DNA of 64,000 nucleotides from Mercurialis annua (GCF_937616625.2 NC_065571.1:48779651-48843650), one strand, 5' to 3'. Shown: positions 36,956 to 50,657, counted from the stretch's first letter. Translations and numbers: made by a program. The notes: a model not told the origin generated them from the letters alone.

Positions 36956-38779
36956 GCCTACTTACACTGTTAATGTGATCATTTTTGCTCAGAGCTCAGC
37001 CTCAAGTGCTCATTCAAGGTTTTCGTCTTTTTCATTCGTCCCCTTTCAACAATTAACATTCTTTGAGAAACCTATGTAATTAATTGTTCCCCATATATAT
37101 ATGAGCAATGCAATATTTTGATGCTCTCTTATGTTCTACTTGTATGTCTGTGTTCTTCAATATGTCGATTGATGGATCGAGTAGCTATCTCTCATTATTA
37201 ACTTTATCTTCTTTGATTGAGAAGTTGGCGAACACCCATGTTGCTATTTGTTTATAAGATTTTAGCAGATGATCCGCTGGTGGCTAAAGTATTTAAGAAA
37301 TATAAGAGTTAGTCTCATGTATTCTCTCATTCATAAACTTAAGTGGTTGTCGCAAACTTTCATTGCGCATTTTTTTAATGCTACTTGTAATCATGGTTTC
37401 TTTTGATTGTATTGATACTTGAGTGAGGAATCATTCATTGTATTTTCTCTATGATAAGAGTTGGAAGTGTTGGTTTATGCTAGATGTTACTATTTACTAG
37501 GTGTGGGTTATAAAGTTTGAAGCTGTAGATCTATGAGTGCAGTCCTAAACAAAATTCGGAAATTGTCAGACCTAACGACGATAAGTCAGAATTAAGATTT
37601 TTTGTACAAGATGAACAACCACTGTGAAGGAGAAAATATTTACTCATCGTTTGATTGCAGCAAAGCATTGATCTATTGTTTATGTATCTTCATTTAGTTT
37701 AGTTGTTGAATGTTCCATCACAACCCTTGTGTCAGTGTATTATTGGAGGTTATGAATGTTCCTCAATTTAATTTGATTAATACTGGTTGACTCCAAATTG
37801 AACTGAGATATTCATACATGCCTTATGATTGCGTTTGGAGAAACATCTAACCTAAACGCCACCCCGGTTGTTGCATCATATCCTATTATCCTGCATGTGC
37901 ATCTCCTATCAACTTCTCATCATGCCTAGTTATTATTTGTGATTTTTCTTGAAAGTCAGGTTTACATACATTGAATCTAAATCAATATATTGTTGTAATG
38001 AGTAATTGTTATGGTCTGGATCTATTTATTCTTTGATTACTTTGTTTTGAGGTCTCTGCTGATAAAATTTGAATTATTAGAGTGTTTAGCAGTGACTTTG
38101 ATTAATGAATGGCTAACCTTGTTTATGAATAACTAATTTACTGAGTGTTCGTATTCTTCATGTATGTATACACAACACAATACAAGCCATGTAGATGTGG
38201 ATCTCCACTTTTATTGGATCTTGCAGTGGCATTGTGACATGAATCTTTTGCTATACTTTTTAAAAGTGACAAGGAGATGAGACTAACATGCGCACCATCT
38301 TGAAGCTTGATATAAATGAAGTGCATGTGCAAAATGCTTTATTATATATATATATTTTTTCTCTTTTTGATTCATTGTGATATCTTCTTAACTTGACAAT
38401 AATGATAAGTAGAGGGGCTAAAATGCAATGCAAATTCTACATTCAATTAAGCTTATTTGTTTATCATTCTTGAAGCTCTAATGCAGAATTTGGAAGTACA
38501 CCAATGGACGCGGTGCATGCATAAATGCAGCAGCTGTAGAGGGGAAGGACTCCGACGAAGGAGCATCGTTACAAACATGAAGAGTTGAATTGAAACGACA
38601 CGAGCATATATATAATATGCATGTAAAAAGAATCAAATACTACTACTCTTTTTTCTTTGTTTTGCAATACAAGAACTTATTTAACTCTACTCTCTGTTTC
38701 TCTCGCACATACATGGCCTCATTTAAGGATTACAAAAAAAAGAGACACCACCAAGTGAAGCCAAAATTGGAAGAGTAAG
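36956..38779. other. Long spacer with one exon-like island
   Basis: Mostly AT-rich 3' and intergenic DNA. A GC-richer block at 38487-38579 follows an acceptor-like TCTAATGCAG and stays open for about 30 codons in one frame (WKYTNGRGACINAAAVEG) to a TGA. It could be a terminal exon, but no partner exons were found. Nothing else recognised. Confidence 0.3.
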
Positions 38780-39262
38780 CTATCTGCACATAGGGCTTTG
38801 AGATGGGGTGTGGTGAGTGTTGGATGAGCAGCGTACCAAAGAGCAGTCCTGCGCCAGATACACGTCTTGTTTCGCCTCCACCAGTTTCAGGATGGTCTCG
38901 AAGACGGGAACCTGACAGGGAAATGTTAGAACTCCTGCTTGTTGAAATCCAAATTCCTCTTCTGCTTCTCTGAGTAAGGTGTGAAAGGCAGGGTGGCCCA
39001 AATAGTGTGTTGGGATTATGAATCTCTTGAGCTCCTCTCCGACGCAAACGGCTAGGTATCCTTTCGGAACAGCGCCCGCGTTGCTTGATGTCTCCCGAGC
39101 CGAGTTGTTGTCGGATAAAGAGAGCGTCCTCTTGAGAAACTTGATGCTTTTACTGCTGCTGTTTGCAGCATTACTGTTGGGCTTTGATGAAGTTGCCAGC
39201 TTTCTCCATTTCTTGAGGATCCTTTGGAGTCTCACAATTTCTGTGATCTTGTTGGAATCCAT
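38780..39262 (-). CDS. SAUR (small auxin-up RNA) family protein
   Basis: Intronless, 160 residues, from MDSNKITEIVRLQRILKKW. SAUR proteins are short-lived auxin-induced regulators of cell expansion, many of which inhibit PP2C.D phosphatases; that role is inherited from the family. The N-terminal basic helix resembles the calmodulin-binding region. The SAUR core is clear: AVPKGYLAVCVGEELKRFII, then HPAFHTLLREAEEEFGF and GVLTFPCQVPVFETIL. An in-frame ATG exists 51 bases upstream (39313), but it lies only about 18 bases below the TATA box, near the expected transcription start, so 39262 is preferred. The absence of introns is normal for the family. Confidence 0.93.
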   Translation of the reverse strand: MDSNKITEIVRLQRILKKWRKLATSSKPNSNAANSSSKSIKFLKRTLSLSDNNSARETSSNAGAVPKGYLAVCVGEELKRFIIPTHYLGHPAFHTLLREAEEEFGFQQAGVLTFPCQVPVFETILKLVEAKQDVYLAQDCSLVRCSSNTHHTPSQSPMCR

Positions 39263-39330
39263 TCTGGCTCTTGGAGTGCTTTGAACTTTGAAAATAGGAG
39301 TTGAGGGGCTCATCAATCCTGCATTACTAG

Positions 39331-39340
39331 TATTTTTATA
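39331..39340 (-). promoter_or_regulatory. TATA box of the SAUR gene
   Basis: TATAAAAATA on the minus strand; transcription would be expected to start near 39310. No clear auxin-response TGTCTC element was identified upstream. Confidence 0.65.
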
Positions 39341-39705
39341 GTAAGAGTCTAATATTATAAAAATAGAAAAAGGAGTTGGGAGTGAGATTCCGAGGAATTA
39401 AGAATGAATTTCAGTAATCTGGCATGACCGACTCATCTACTAATAGAATAGTTTGCAATACAAAACTACCCCAACAGTCAAAGGCCTCGTACAAACTGTC
39501 CTATGAATGCGGCATTGAAAACTTCGAAGCTCCCATGTGATAGTAAATGTTAAAACCTCTGATTTACTCTCAATTTGCTAATCACCTATCTTTACTTAGC
39601 TAATCAATCATTGACACCATTACTAAATTAATTGGAAGTGCTGTCGTGATCCCCACTCTCTATATCTACTTAATAATACAATCAAACATGGTTCATTATT
39701 GTTTA

Positions 39706-41113
39706 GGGTAGCGATTTTCGCACTCCACAATTAATATCTGCACTCCACAATTTCTCATATTAGACTATAGTACCCTTGAAATGCCTCCTTTGCTTTTCTC
39801 TATCTTAATTAATGCATTTTCCGTCTAAACTAACTTGAAATTTTGCAAAACATACATTTGGCCTGTTGTATTAACATTTAGTTTTAATTTAAGACCATGT
39901 GCTTTTATTTTTTAAGAAAAAAATTGCAACCCTGTATTTTTGTTCTAAAAACAAATTGGTCTTTTCATTTAGAAAAAATAGATGGTTTCAATTTGATTAA
40001 AAAGTATCTATTTAATCGCTATAATTATATCTATATGCATTTAGTCTTTAAATTATATTTTAATTCAATTATAGTTTTATCTCAAAATTCCTAATATATT
40101 CCATTTTCTATTTTATGAAAACTAAACAATATATTATTTTTAATTATGATTATAATATTTTTCTTCACTTATCAAATTAAATAATATTATTATAACAAAG
40201 ATATGTTCGTAATGTTTTTATTTTTTTAATGAAATTATATTTTTGCAATATTTTAGTTTTATTTTAATGGTCTATTTTTATCTATAATTATTCTATGATA
40301 TCTTAATTTTATTAATGAATTTGATTATTAAATGAGTGATATGTGTATTTATCTGAATAAACCAATTAAATAAATAATATTTTAAATTTATAAATTTATT
40401 CGAGAGGCTTAATTTTGATAAAATAAAAGTAGAAAGCAATTTGTTATAAAATAAAAATATTAAAAAGTAAAAGTGAAGTGCATTTAAATTATTGATGCAT
40501 GCAATATACATTATTTTTGTATTATGAAAGTGTATGTTTTTTATAAAAATTAAAAGTAAAAAGTAAAAAATAAAGTTTGAAATCAAGATTAATAAATATT
40601 AGAATCAAATATATATTTTCTGTCAATCATCTTGTAATGAAAAAACTCCATAAACATCTAGACTGATTCAGTTTTTAAAGAATTATCATTTAGTTTAAAT
40701 AAAAATGATAAAAATAAAAATAATTAATTGTTTTAATTTGATTAATTTTCTACATTTTTAATTTTAATTTTTTAATTTTAGTTTTTCTAAAAATTAAAGA
40801 ATAATTTAACGGTAAAAATAAAATTAAAATTGTCAGTACTTATTTTAAGTAAAATATAATAAAGGAAAAGATATTGTAGTTAAGAAAGTACAATAATTTT
40901 ATAACAGTAAAAATAAAAATATATTAAAAAAGGATCTAGAGGGAGGTAGAAGATAAGTGAGGGAGGAAAATATATATTTATTCACAATGAACATTTTTTC
41001 TTACAAAATAGTGCAGTGCAAGTGATAGTAAAAAGGAAGTTGAGGATAGTATGGTCAAATTAAGAGATTGTGGAGTGCAAAAATGAATACATGGAGTGCG
41101 AAAATCGCTGCCC
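39706..41113. mobile_element. Non-autonomous TIR element, family M
   Basis: A 1,408-bp element with ends GGGTAGCGATTTTCGCACTCC and the complement of GGAGTGCGAAAATCGCTGCCC, followed by repeated TGCACTCCACAAT blocks. The perfect 8-bp duplication ATTGTTTA (39698-39705 and 41114-41121) would fit either hAT or Mutator. The interior is very AT-rich with no gene. Confidence 0.88.
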
Positions 41114-41121
41114 ATTGTTTA

Positions 41122-41936
41122 TATTCATCTCTTAATTCAGTTTCACACTATTATAACTGACCAACCTCATCAATTATCTCCTAATTTATTTTGCACTAAT
41201 TTTTTTTGTGTGTATTCCATTCTAATTGATGAATTTTATTTATAGAATTATTTTTTCATAATTTTTCTTTTTCACCCTCTTCATTATCAATATCTTTTAC
41301 TAAATTAAAGATTTATTGAGAAATATAATGCATTAATATAATTGAGGGTTTATTGAAATTTCTAAAACAACATACAAAGAGAATATTGTCAATTAGATTG
41401 GAATAGATAAAATATTAATTCCTCACAATTGGCTTAACATGTGCTTATGAATTGCTTTGTCAGTTACTATAACCTTACATATACTGTTGTACATATATAT
41501 GGTTTAAATCTCACTTCATTTTAATGATTAATTAAAGGGTCAACTGCATCTAATTAGATGAAATTATTTAAACATCAAAATATTCCGTACATATTTACTG
41601 AAAGTAATTTGATTAAATGAATGAGTACGACTTTGGTCAAATTAATAAAAAATAAACTCACTTTCCCAAAATAAATAAGAAAGTTGATTGGTACGGTGAG
41701 TACCACACGTTACTTAGGAAAAAACATATAGTAGGCTCTAAATTATTGAAGTAGCCAGCAAATTATAGAGGTGCAAAACCCATTAAGAAATTGGATTATG
41801 ATAGATGTCTCTCTTTATAGTTTATACAATATCATTAACTAAAATGATTTTTACAAAATATTAAAAAAAAAATTATATTTTCTAACCACCATTTCTCATT
41901 TGATTTTCTTACGTATCCATCATTTCATTCCGTGTA
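41122..41936. other. AT-rich spacer, nothing recognised
   Basis: No gene, terminus or repeat seen between elements M and D. Confidence 0.4.
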
Positions 41937-41945
41937 TTTTCTAAA

Positions 41946-42449
41946 GGCCTAATCACTCAAAAAAACCCTCACCTTTAATTTTTTTTCAATTCCACCCCGA
42001 CGTTGAAAATTTGTCAATTTTACCCACTTTTGAATTTTCCGTTTTCAATTGTACCCTAATTTTTTAATTTTTGTTAATTTTTTAACTTAAATGATAAAAT
42101 CATTCAATTAACTAAGTTTAAACATGAAATTAAATTCTTTTTTATTCAAAAAAGTACAAATAAGTCCTTTATTTTTAAAAACTAACTAAAACCCATAATC
42201 ATATTAACACTAACTTAAATTCTTAATTAATTTAACTAAATTTAAATAAATTTTAAAAACGTACAATTAATATATGCTAGACATGGAGAATGTTTTAAAC
42301 AATTTTTCAAACGAAAAAGACGTTAATTTAATTTTCCAGGATACAATTGAAACACAAAAATGCAAAATAGGGTAAAATTGACAAATTTTCAACGTCAGGG
42401 TATGATTGAGAAGGGGCTAAAAGGTCGGGAGTTTTTAAGACATTAAACC
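41946..42449. mobile_element. Non-autonomous long-TIR element, family D
   Basis: A 504-bp foldback element. The left arm starts GGCCTAATCACTCAAAAAAA and the right arm (complement) GGTTTAATGTCTTAAAAACT; both reach GACGTTGAAAATTTGTCAAT. Perfect 9-bp duplication TTTTCTAAA at 41937-41945 and 42450-42458. Confidence 0.9.
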
Positions 42450-42505
42450 TTTTCTAAAATATATTTTTAACCGTTTTTAAATCAGTTCAAAACGGGTTTT
42501 ATAAA

Positions 42506-44338
42506 GAGCAATTCACCTATAAATCCCAAACGTTTGCAACCTATGTAAGTTATAGCCAAATTATTTTAACTCACTAGATTTAGCCTATTTTGATTTATAG
42601 CCATTTTTAAACCAGTTCGGCTTTTTGCCAGCATGTCGGCCACGTCATATCTGACTCACTAAAACAATGTCAGATCAAATTAAAAGTTCTGACTATAAAT
42701 GTCACATCATGCAAAGGTTGGATAAATCTAACACTAGCTACACATAAAAGGTTTTATATTTTATTCTAACAACTATGATTAAAACTGACATTAATCTTAA
42801 CTAAATCTTCGAATTTTCAAATTAATACTCATAGTTAGAATAGTTGTTACAATATTCGAATCATGTTTACGTCATCTTGAGTTGTACTATTTAAAACATC
42901 GTACCATACATTATCTGTTTATAAGTTTAAAACTTTAAACGTAGACGTATTTTTTCGCAAATAACAGATAAATAATCTAATACTCTAGAACCTGAGAAAA
43001 TATAATATATTAAGAGAACTAATTCACTACTACAAAATATTTTTTCCCGACGGATTTGTAAGTCAAACAAAATAATAAGATAAGAAAAAGACGCAATAAA
43101 TTGAAAAAAAAGAATAAATGATATAAAGAATAATTGCATTTCACTGTCTTGATTGTGATCTATCTTTTGTAATTTAAAATTCAAATATGATAGATCAAAA
43201 TAAATTTGTATTTGTTTTTATAGTCTTCTTTGGTTAGAAGGGAAGAAAGACTTATACGTTGTTTCCTAAGAAGCACGGAAACTTCGACAAAGTTGCATTT
43301 TCCGTTTCGGAAACGTTTCGGAAACCGGAAACTCTTGGACACCCGTACGAAACGTTTCAGACCGTTTCCGTAACTAATAAAAATTAAAAATTTATAAAAA
43401 AATTAAAATTATTACCCACAAATAAAAAAATCTAACTAGTTACCCATAAATTTTACATTCGCATAGCCCACAATACATCAAATATACTTATTTGTGTTGA
43501 ATTATATTATATTTTTTTATATATTTATAAAATTTTAAATATTTAGTATATTATAATGAATTATTTTGTTAATTATCATAAATATTTTTATAAATATATC
43601 CCTCTATTTTTGTTATTTGCACGTTTTCCCACGTTTTTTGTCCTTCATTTTGAGAAACGTTCGTTTCCCCGTGTCGTTTTCGTTTCCCGTTTCCGTTTCC
43701 GTGGTTTCACATTAACTATGCAAGTCCTCAACTAATTTTAACCAAATTTTTTAATTTTAATTTTTAAAATATAAATCTCTAGTACTAATTTCTAAATAAG
43801 AAAAGAAATAGCAGACTATAATCACCTAAAATTTAAATCAAAAATTTTAATTTATAGTTTAGTATAAACACATTTAATCACTATCCTTTATTTAATAACC
43901 CAAAACTAATAATTTTTAATCATAAATTCGAACATTCCATAAACTCGATGTGATCACTGTTCAAAATTTAACCAGGTAGTTAAAATGCTTTAAAATATAT
44001 TTTTATAAGGTACGTAAATATATAATGGCTTAATATAAAAACAACAACAAATAATAAAAAAAACATTAAAAAATGATTAATCTCAATTAAATAGCTGGAT
44101 TAGTTTTAGTAAAATCTTTGCGTGCTGTGTCATTTATAGCCAAAACTTTTAATTATATCTGATCGTTTTGGTGAGTTATCTGACGTGGCCGATATGCTAG
44201 CATAAAACCAAATTAATTCTAAAATTCCTATAAAAGAAACGGAATATGTCAAAATTGGCTAAATCTGATGAGTTAAAAATATTTGCCTATAACTGACACA
44301 AGTCACAAATGTTTGATATTTATAAGTGAATAATAAGC
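42506..44338. mobile_element. Non-autonomous long-TIR element, family E
   Basis: A 1,833-bp element. The arms share CACCTATAAATCCCAAACG-like, AAGTTATAGCCAAAT-like and CTCACTAGATTTAGCC-like blocks in inverted orientation, along with GGCCACGTCA near each inner edge. Flanks TTTTATAAA (42497-42505) and TTTTATTAA (44339-44347) are a 9-bp duplication with one mismatch. A second inverted pair rich in GGAAAC/GTTTCC (about 43270-43310 and 43620-43712) suggests another element nested inside. Confidence 0.8.
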
Positions 44339-44446
44339 TTTTATTAATTAGTTTACAACAATTTTTAAAAACAGTTTCTAACAATTTTTAAAAACTGATT
44401 TTCAAAATAGTTTCTGAAAAACAAGCTTCTAAGACAGTTATTAATA

Positions 44447-44761
44447 GGGGTAATGTCATTAAAAATTCACAAACTTTACATGTTTTCTCATTTTAATCAT
44501 GCACTTTAAATTTTCTCAATTTCATGCACGAACTATTATTTTTTCTCAAATTCATGTCTGGTGCTGAGTGAGGTGTCACGGCTCCATTGGTTGTAATTCG
44601 CTGAGGTGGAGGTCATTTTACACCAATAAATGAGTGCCACCTCAGCACCATGTATGCATCTGGGAAAAAGTGGTAGTTTGTGTATGAAAATGAGAAAATT
44701 TAAACTTCATGATTAAAATGAGAAAACGTGTAAAGTTCGTGATTTTTTTTGACATTAACCC
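44447..44761. mobile_element. Non-autonomous long-TIR element, family F
   Basis: A 315-bp foldback element with arms of about 130 bp: GGGGTAATGTCATTAAAAAT on the left and GGGTTAATGTCAAAAAAAAT on the right (complement). Both contain TTTTCTCATTTTAATCATG. Perfect 9-bp duplication TTATTAATA at 44438-44446 and 44762-44770. Confidence 0.92.
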
Positions 44762-44770
44762 TTATTAATA

Positions 44771-46030
44771 TTTCCAAACAATTTTTTGCTTTTTATGGTT
44801 TTAAAATATTTTCTACAATAATTTTTAACGGTTCTTAAACTATTTTCAATGGGTTTTAAAATATATTGTACAACAATTTTAAAAATAATTTATAATATGA
44901 ACAGTTCCAAACTTTGTTCAATAGTTTTTATAAATTTTTCTAAAACAATTCAAAATAATTACAAAAACAATTTAATTTTTTTAAATTATATTAAAAACAA
45001 ATTTTAATACATTTAATGTGTTTTAGGTATGGATAATAAAATATGAAGAAAGAATGAAATTATCAGTAAAAAATATCTAAATTATAGTTAATAAGATTCG
45101 TTATAAAGTAAGAGTGAAGCCGTGGAAGAACATAATACATTAAGTTTTAGAAATAAAAAAATCAATTATCAGTAAAAATTTATTTTGAAAAAAAACAATT
45201 GAAAGAAAAAAATGGCGGTCTAAACATAAATTAAAATATGTAAAAAGATTGAACATTTAAAAATTAAAGGAAGGTAGTGATTTTGTTTTGTTTATTGACA
45301 TAAAAGAAGGTAGTGATAAAAACAATAGAAAAACATATGTAAAATTTTGAAATCAAAATACATTTTCTAAATAAAATTAGAAATGTAATGATTTTTATAA
45401 ATTTCTGTTGATTAATGTCATTATTTATTCTTTCAGATATTAGGGAATGAAATGCCGGAGATGATAGTAAGAATGACATTATAATAGCAAAAACCGCCAA
45501 TGTATTTTACTATTTTTATTTAAAATATATGTATTCTAAAATTATTTTTCTCAGTCTATTTAATTTTAATTTTTTTTATGTAACTGGAAAACAAAATTAC
45601 AACTAAAGAACTGAAAGAAAATAAATAAAAATATAAAAATTAAAAATCGGATAAGTAAAGAGACTGGAAAGAATATTTTTTCAACAAAAGAGGTTAAATA
45701 CAAGTGCCTTGGATGAGTTTAGCCCATTGATAATAAGCTTTTGGTGGCATATAGCGTATTATTTGGCGAGTAAGAAGCAAGCACGTGTTTTGTTCTGTTG
45801 AAATCTGCATTTTCCCGTAGTTTGAAGCATATTAATTAGGTGAAATTAAGCACACCATCATGTCATGTGTATGGAGAACTTCACAAATTATTTCAAAAGC
45901 AGAACTTTACAAATTACTATGAAGCTCTTAATTATTATTCCTTTTTTTATTTTTCTATGATAAGTACTCCCTCTCTTCTTTATATTCTCCATTTAGTTAG
46001 GAAAATTGCACATATAAAAAAAAGGTGAAT
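44771..46030. other. AT-rich spacer, nothing recognised
   Basis: No coding region, RNA gene or transposon terminus could be supported. Confidence 0.4.
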
Positions 46031-46039
46031 ATTTTATTC

Positions 46040-46990
46040 TAAATTATAAGAATAAATATTAATATTATTGACTAAAAGTCTCTATTCTAAATCCTAATTT
46101 TGATAATAACTAAAACCCATTGACATGTCTATTTAGTGTGTAAGGCCCATATTATCAATGGCTTAATACATAGTTTGACCCCTGAACTTGTACCCTTTTA
46201 CCCATCTAACCCCCAAACTTAACGTCTCACCTATCGAACCCCTGAACTTGTTGAATAACCCGATTTGACCCCCGAACTTGATAAATACGTAAACATTGAA
46301 CCCCTCCGTACACAATTTCTTCTAGAATGTTTCAAGTGACAGGTGGACACGAAGGGTTCAATATTTACATATTTATCAAGTTCAGGGGTCAAATCGGATT
46401 ATTTAACAAGTTCAGAGGTTCGATAGGTGAGACGTTAAGTTTGGAGGTTAGATGGGTAAAAGGGTACAAGTTCAGGGGTCAAACTATATATTAAGCCTAT
46501 TATCAATCCATTTTGGAGAGCAAGCAAAATCATTGAAGGGCATTTAAGTAATTACCTTCAGCATATCAAGTTAAAGGACAAGATAAGACTGTGTCAGTGT
46601 ACCTTGTACTACACAATCAGACTTCCAACCGCTGTCAAACAAAATGAGCTCAACCAGGTCTGATTAGCTCGGCTAGCAAAAGGCTCTTACATTTGCCATT
46701 TTGCACCACTTGCATTTATGGATATGAATCAAAGCAAATGACTCAGCTTTCATTCTAGAAGATTCATGAAGTCTATATATACCTCTCCATCAACCATTTA
46801 TCAAGTGTGGAGCATCAAGAGAAAAAATCTATCACCACTACCATTGTACTTCATAAGTTAGTTATCCATCTCAAAAAAATTAGGGTTAGTTTTGAGGGAC
46901 AATTTTTACCACCAAATATCTGTAAACACTTGTGAATTATACCACTATAATGAATTATTGACCAAGGTCACATGATTGCGGAGAGGTTTG
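46040..46990 (+). other. Possible degraded LTR of a Copia-type retrotransposon
   Basis: Around element G the sequence has features of some plant Copia LTRs: TTTGATAATAACTAAAACCC near 46098, and a TATA-like CTATATATACCTCTCC near 46770-46790 with an R-like region after it. No TG...CA ends, primer-binding site or partner LTR was found. The assignment is weak. Confidence 0.25.
46160..46497. mobile_element. Non-autonomous long-TIR element, family G
   Basis: A 338-bp near-perfect foldback. Arms start GGCTTAATACATAGTTTGAC and GGCTTAATATATAGTTTGAC and continue CCCTGAACTTGTACCC for over 130 bp at high identity. Perfect 10-bp duplication TATTATCAAT at 46150-46159 and 46498-46507. The high similarity of the arms suggests a young insertion. 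Confidence 0.95.
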
Positions 46991-47639
46991 GTAATTTTGT
47001 TGCAGTTTTATTAAAATTTTGGCTTCCAGATCGTTGTTGATTTTCGTTCTATCATGATATGTTGGTTTTGGATTAAAAGTTGGAGGATATATTAGGAAAT
47101 TTCTTTGTTTGTTTCTTCAATTGATTGGTAATTTAAAGAAAAATATGATTGACAATGACTATTTTTTTTTTTGAAAAGTATCAACTGAACTCTAACTTAA
47201 CTTTGTTTTTGTATGCAATAGATATGTCTTGCTTTCAAGGTTAATTTTGGTGTTGATTTAATTTAGATAATATTTTTTTAGACAGGTGTTTCATGCATTA
47301 CCAGCGCAGTCATTAACTTGTAAAAATGTGATTAAAAGATGTGGTTTATCTATGGATGCATTCCTAAGTGAGCATATTTTAAGTGGTAATGCTGTAATAA
47401 TTAATGATTATATGCTCACTGACTTGCCAGGATAAAGTATGGAACTGCTTCAGGAGAGGGAGTGAAACTCGAAGTCTCATTTTACTGAAGCAAGATGAAG
47501 AAGGGAAAGGGTTCGTGTATAAAACTACCAAACGTCTTCATGCCTTGAGATTTTTCATATGACGAGTTTTTTTTTATGTATTTATAATGATTTTGCTATT
47601 TGGTTAACCAATGGTCTACAAATGATAAATTAATAATTT

Positions 47640-48600
47640 TATTTTTAGTACATTGTCAGTGAACGTTGGGTTAACCGTTGATAAACTTGTAATAAATTTT
47701 ATTTTAAATATATTATTAATCCATCGTCAGTACGTTGGTAAAATTGAATTTTGTATTTTAAACAAACTATTAGCTCACTCAATCACCCTATTAAGTAAAT
47801 TTGTGTATTTTATAATGGTTTGTTGTTGTTGGCTAACCAATGTTTTACTAATGATACAACAATATTTTTTTAATACATTTTTAGTGAACATTGGATTAAT
47901 CGTTGGTAAATTTATAAGAAATTTTATTTTGGTTTAGTAACTCGTTGAAAAACTTGAATTGTGTATTGTATTTTTAAAAAAATTAATAAATTTATTTTTA
48001 GTACACCGTTAGTAAACCGTTGATAAATTTATAGTTAATTTATTTTTAACATATCGCTAAATTATATATTTAAAACATAAATTACCTTTTAATATATCGT
48101 TTATGTTAGTATACCGTTGGTTAATCAAAATCATATTTTTAAAATTATAAAAAATAATTTTGAGAAAAAACAAAATAATTTTTCAAAATAAAATAAAATT
48201 TGAAGTCGTATTTTTAAAAATATTTTATCTCTTTTTTTTGGTATTTGTCAAAAGATCTGTTTTGTTAATGCAGACTCCAAATTGCAGCAGGCCCAAACCT
48301 TTTTTATTTAGCAATTTCTAGAGATTACTACTACATCCTAATTGATTTTGAGCAAATTATTATAACACCCTTCACATTTGATATAATTCACACTTATTCT
48401 TTTTTATTTTAAAATTAATTGATATTATCCTTTATTTTTGTTTCCGTCAACAATTTAGTCATTTCATCCATTTTTAGTGTTAGTCAACAATGTCAACAAA
48501 CTATATGGTCTCTCATTTTTATTTTTGTCAACAATTTAGTCCCTCAATTTTATTTTTGTCAACGATTTCATCCCTTATATTTGAAAATGAATTTGCTCCT
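47640..48600. repeat. Degenerate short repeats
   Basis: Diverged copies of AGT(G/A)AAC(G/A)TTGG(G/A)TTAA(C/T)CGTTG appear near 47655, 47885 and 48010. A second group with TTTTTGTCAACAATTTAGTC recurs between 48430 and 48570. They look like decayed transposon ends. No gene in 46990-49480. Confidence 0.45.
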
Positions 48601-49482
48601 AAATCTCTTGACTTCGTTAACTAACGCCAAATATATAATTTGGCCACAACTTCAATATAAATGCAATTGTCAAATGGTGATCGAAATAAATATGAAGAAT
48701 TATTATGATATTTTTATTGTTTTTTATTAACATAAATTTTATGTAGATGATATTATATATTTTATTCACATGTCGGTTAGTCCAAACTGGAAAAATTTTC
48801 TGGATCTGCCATTGGAGTGAGTAAGATGCTTGGCTGACCATTTTAATCGATATTATTTATGATTTTTGATTCAAATTGTTTCTTTTATCCTTTTTGATTG
48901 TTCAGTTTGGTTTCACTTTTAACTTTAGAATTTTAAATTAACTGACCCAATCAAATAATTGATCATTTGTTTTTTTATATATAAACTTTCCTTTTATTTT
49001 TGTTGATTTTAACCAGTCTGACCGCTATTTTTTTAAAAAGCAGTTTTTGATTCGTTTTTTTTTTTAAATTTATTTTATTTTCAGCTAGTGCGGTTTTGGT
49101 TAAAGTGTAACTTCGGCCGATTTTGATTTAAATTTGACTGATTTTTGGTTTGGCCGGTTTTGGGGAATTCGAGATACAAATTCTGAAAATATTATGTATC
49201 GCTATGTATGTATTATGCAACTAAATTTTTTCGTTAAATCAACAGTTTCTAGGCTAAAAGGTGCCAAAAAGCTAAATGTTTTTGATATTTTAAAATTCTA
49301 TACAAACTTTTCAAAAGTTGTAAATTTATTCTAATTTGACCGATTCATTGGAATCTATTTAATTTTTCAAAATTAATTTGATTGTGCCTATATTTCAATT
49401 AACGTCATAGATATGTCACGTAGTTCAGATAAATTGTAATTTCATATTTTATACCAACTTAACATGCAATGTAGAAACAATT

Positions 49483-49487
<5 letters not shown>

Positions 49488-49564
<77 letters not shown>
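49488..49564. repeat. (TA)n microsatellite
   Basis: Uninterrupted TA dinucleotide run of about 77 bp. Confidence 0.97.
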
Positions 49565-49568
<4 letters not shown>

Positions 49569-50657
49569 ATTGCTCTATTTATATGTACGGTGATATTGTT
49601 TACCATTTACGAAATGTTATTCGAATTATTTGCAACACATTCTTAAGCTGCATGCATGCCTTCCAATGATTCAGTTCCATTTCTTTGTTAAATACTGAAA
49701 GTACTCAGTAGTAATATTTTAGTTGATCCACATTTGATAAAAAAAAATGCTACTGATTGGTTATTGGTGATTGGAAGATTGCGATAATTGTTTAATTTAG
49801 AGTTTATGTCTGTCCATATAAAATAAAGTAACAATTTAGAGAGTAGTAATGGAAAGCATTTCCATTAACAACTATTTAAAGCTACCGCAATTACTCTGAG
49901 ATTCCAACAATTCCTCACTAAAAATGGCTATCAACTGCTTTCAAGGGTCGGATTTCTGTTCGGCTCATGCATGAAAATTGTTAGGTATAGTGAGTTTAGT
50001 TAATTATATCTCCTTGAAATCAATAAATTATCAGTCCAATTATCAATGAAACCTAACTATTCCAATTTATACATTAATTTATTTGTAATTGAAGCAAATA
50101 TTACGTAACACAACCGTTGCGTAGAATAATTAATGTAAATCGAAATAGAACGGAATTTAAACTTACAAATTTTACACTTCTAGATGGTATATATAGCTAG
50201 TGGGAAGTGAATATGATACCAATGAGAGCATCAAATCAATCCTAAAACTTGTACTAAAATGATTCTTCTAATTAAGAAACGTAAATACAAACATAATCCA
50301 TGTGATTAAACTTAATATTACCAAGTAAATTGGCGATTAATAAACTTAAAAAAAGAAGTGAAAACAGAAAGGGGAAGTTGTGAGCAGAATAAGTGGGAAT
50401 ACACGTTGAGGACACTGTCTCATGAGAAAGGCGTGTTTGGCCACTTATCTTTCATATTTTTTTATAGTTTTGCGCCCTGTCAGATTATCACTCTCTTTCT
50501 TATCAATTCTAAAGCAGAAAAACCAAAATAAGCAGTGAATTAGGGAGTAGGATAATAAAGGAATGAAATTAATATGGGAATGAATGTACCCATATTTTTG
50601 GTACAAGTTGCTGCTCCATCACCATATTACTTTAAATCACTGCCTCTCCTCTATCTC

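Noticed and set aside
39263..39313. Upstream SAUR start adding 17 residues
   Set aside because: That ATG lies at or before the transcription start expected from the TATA box at 39331-39340, and SAUR proteins usually begin near the MDSNK-like position.
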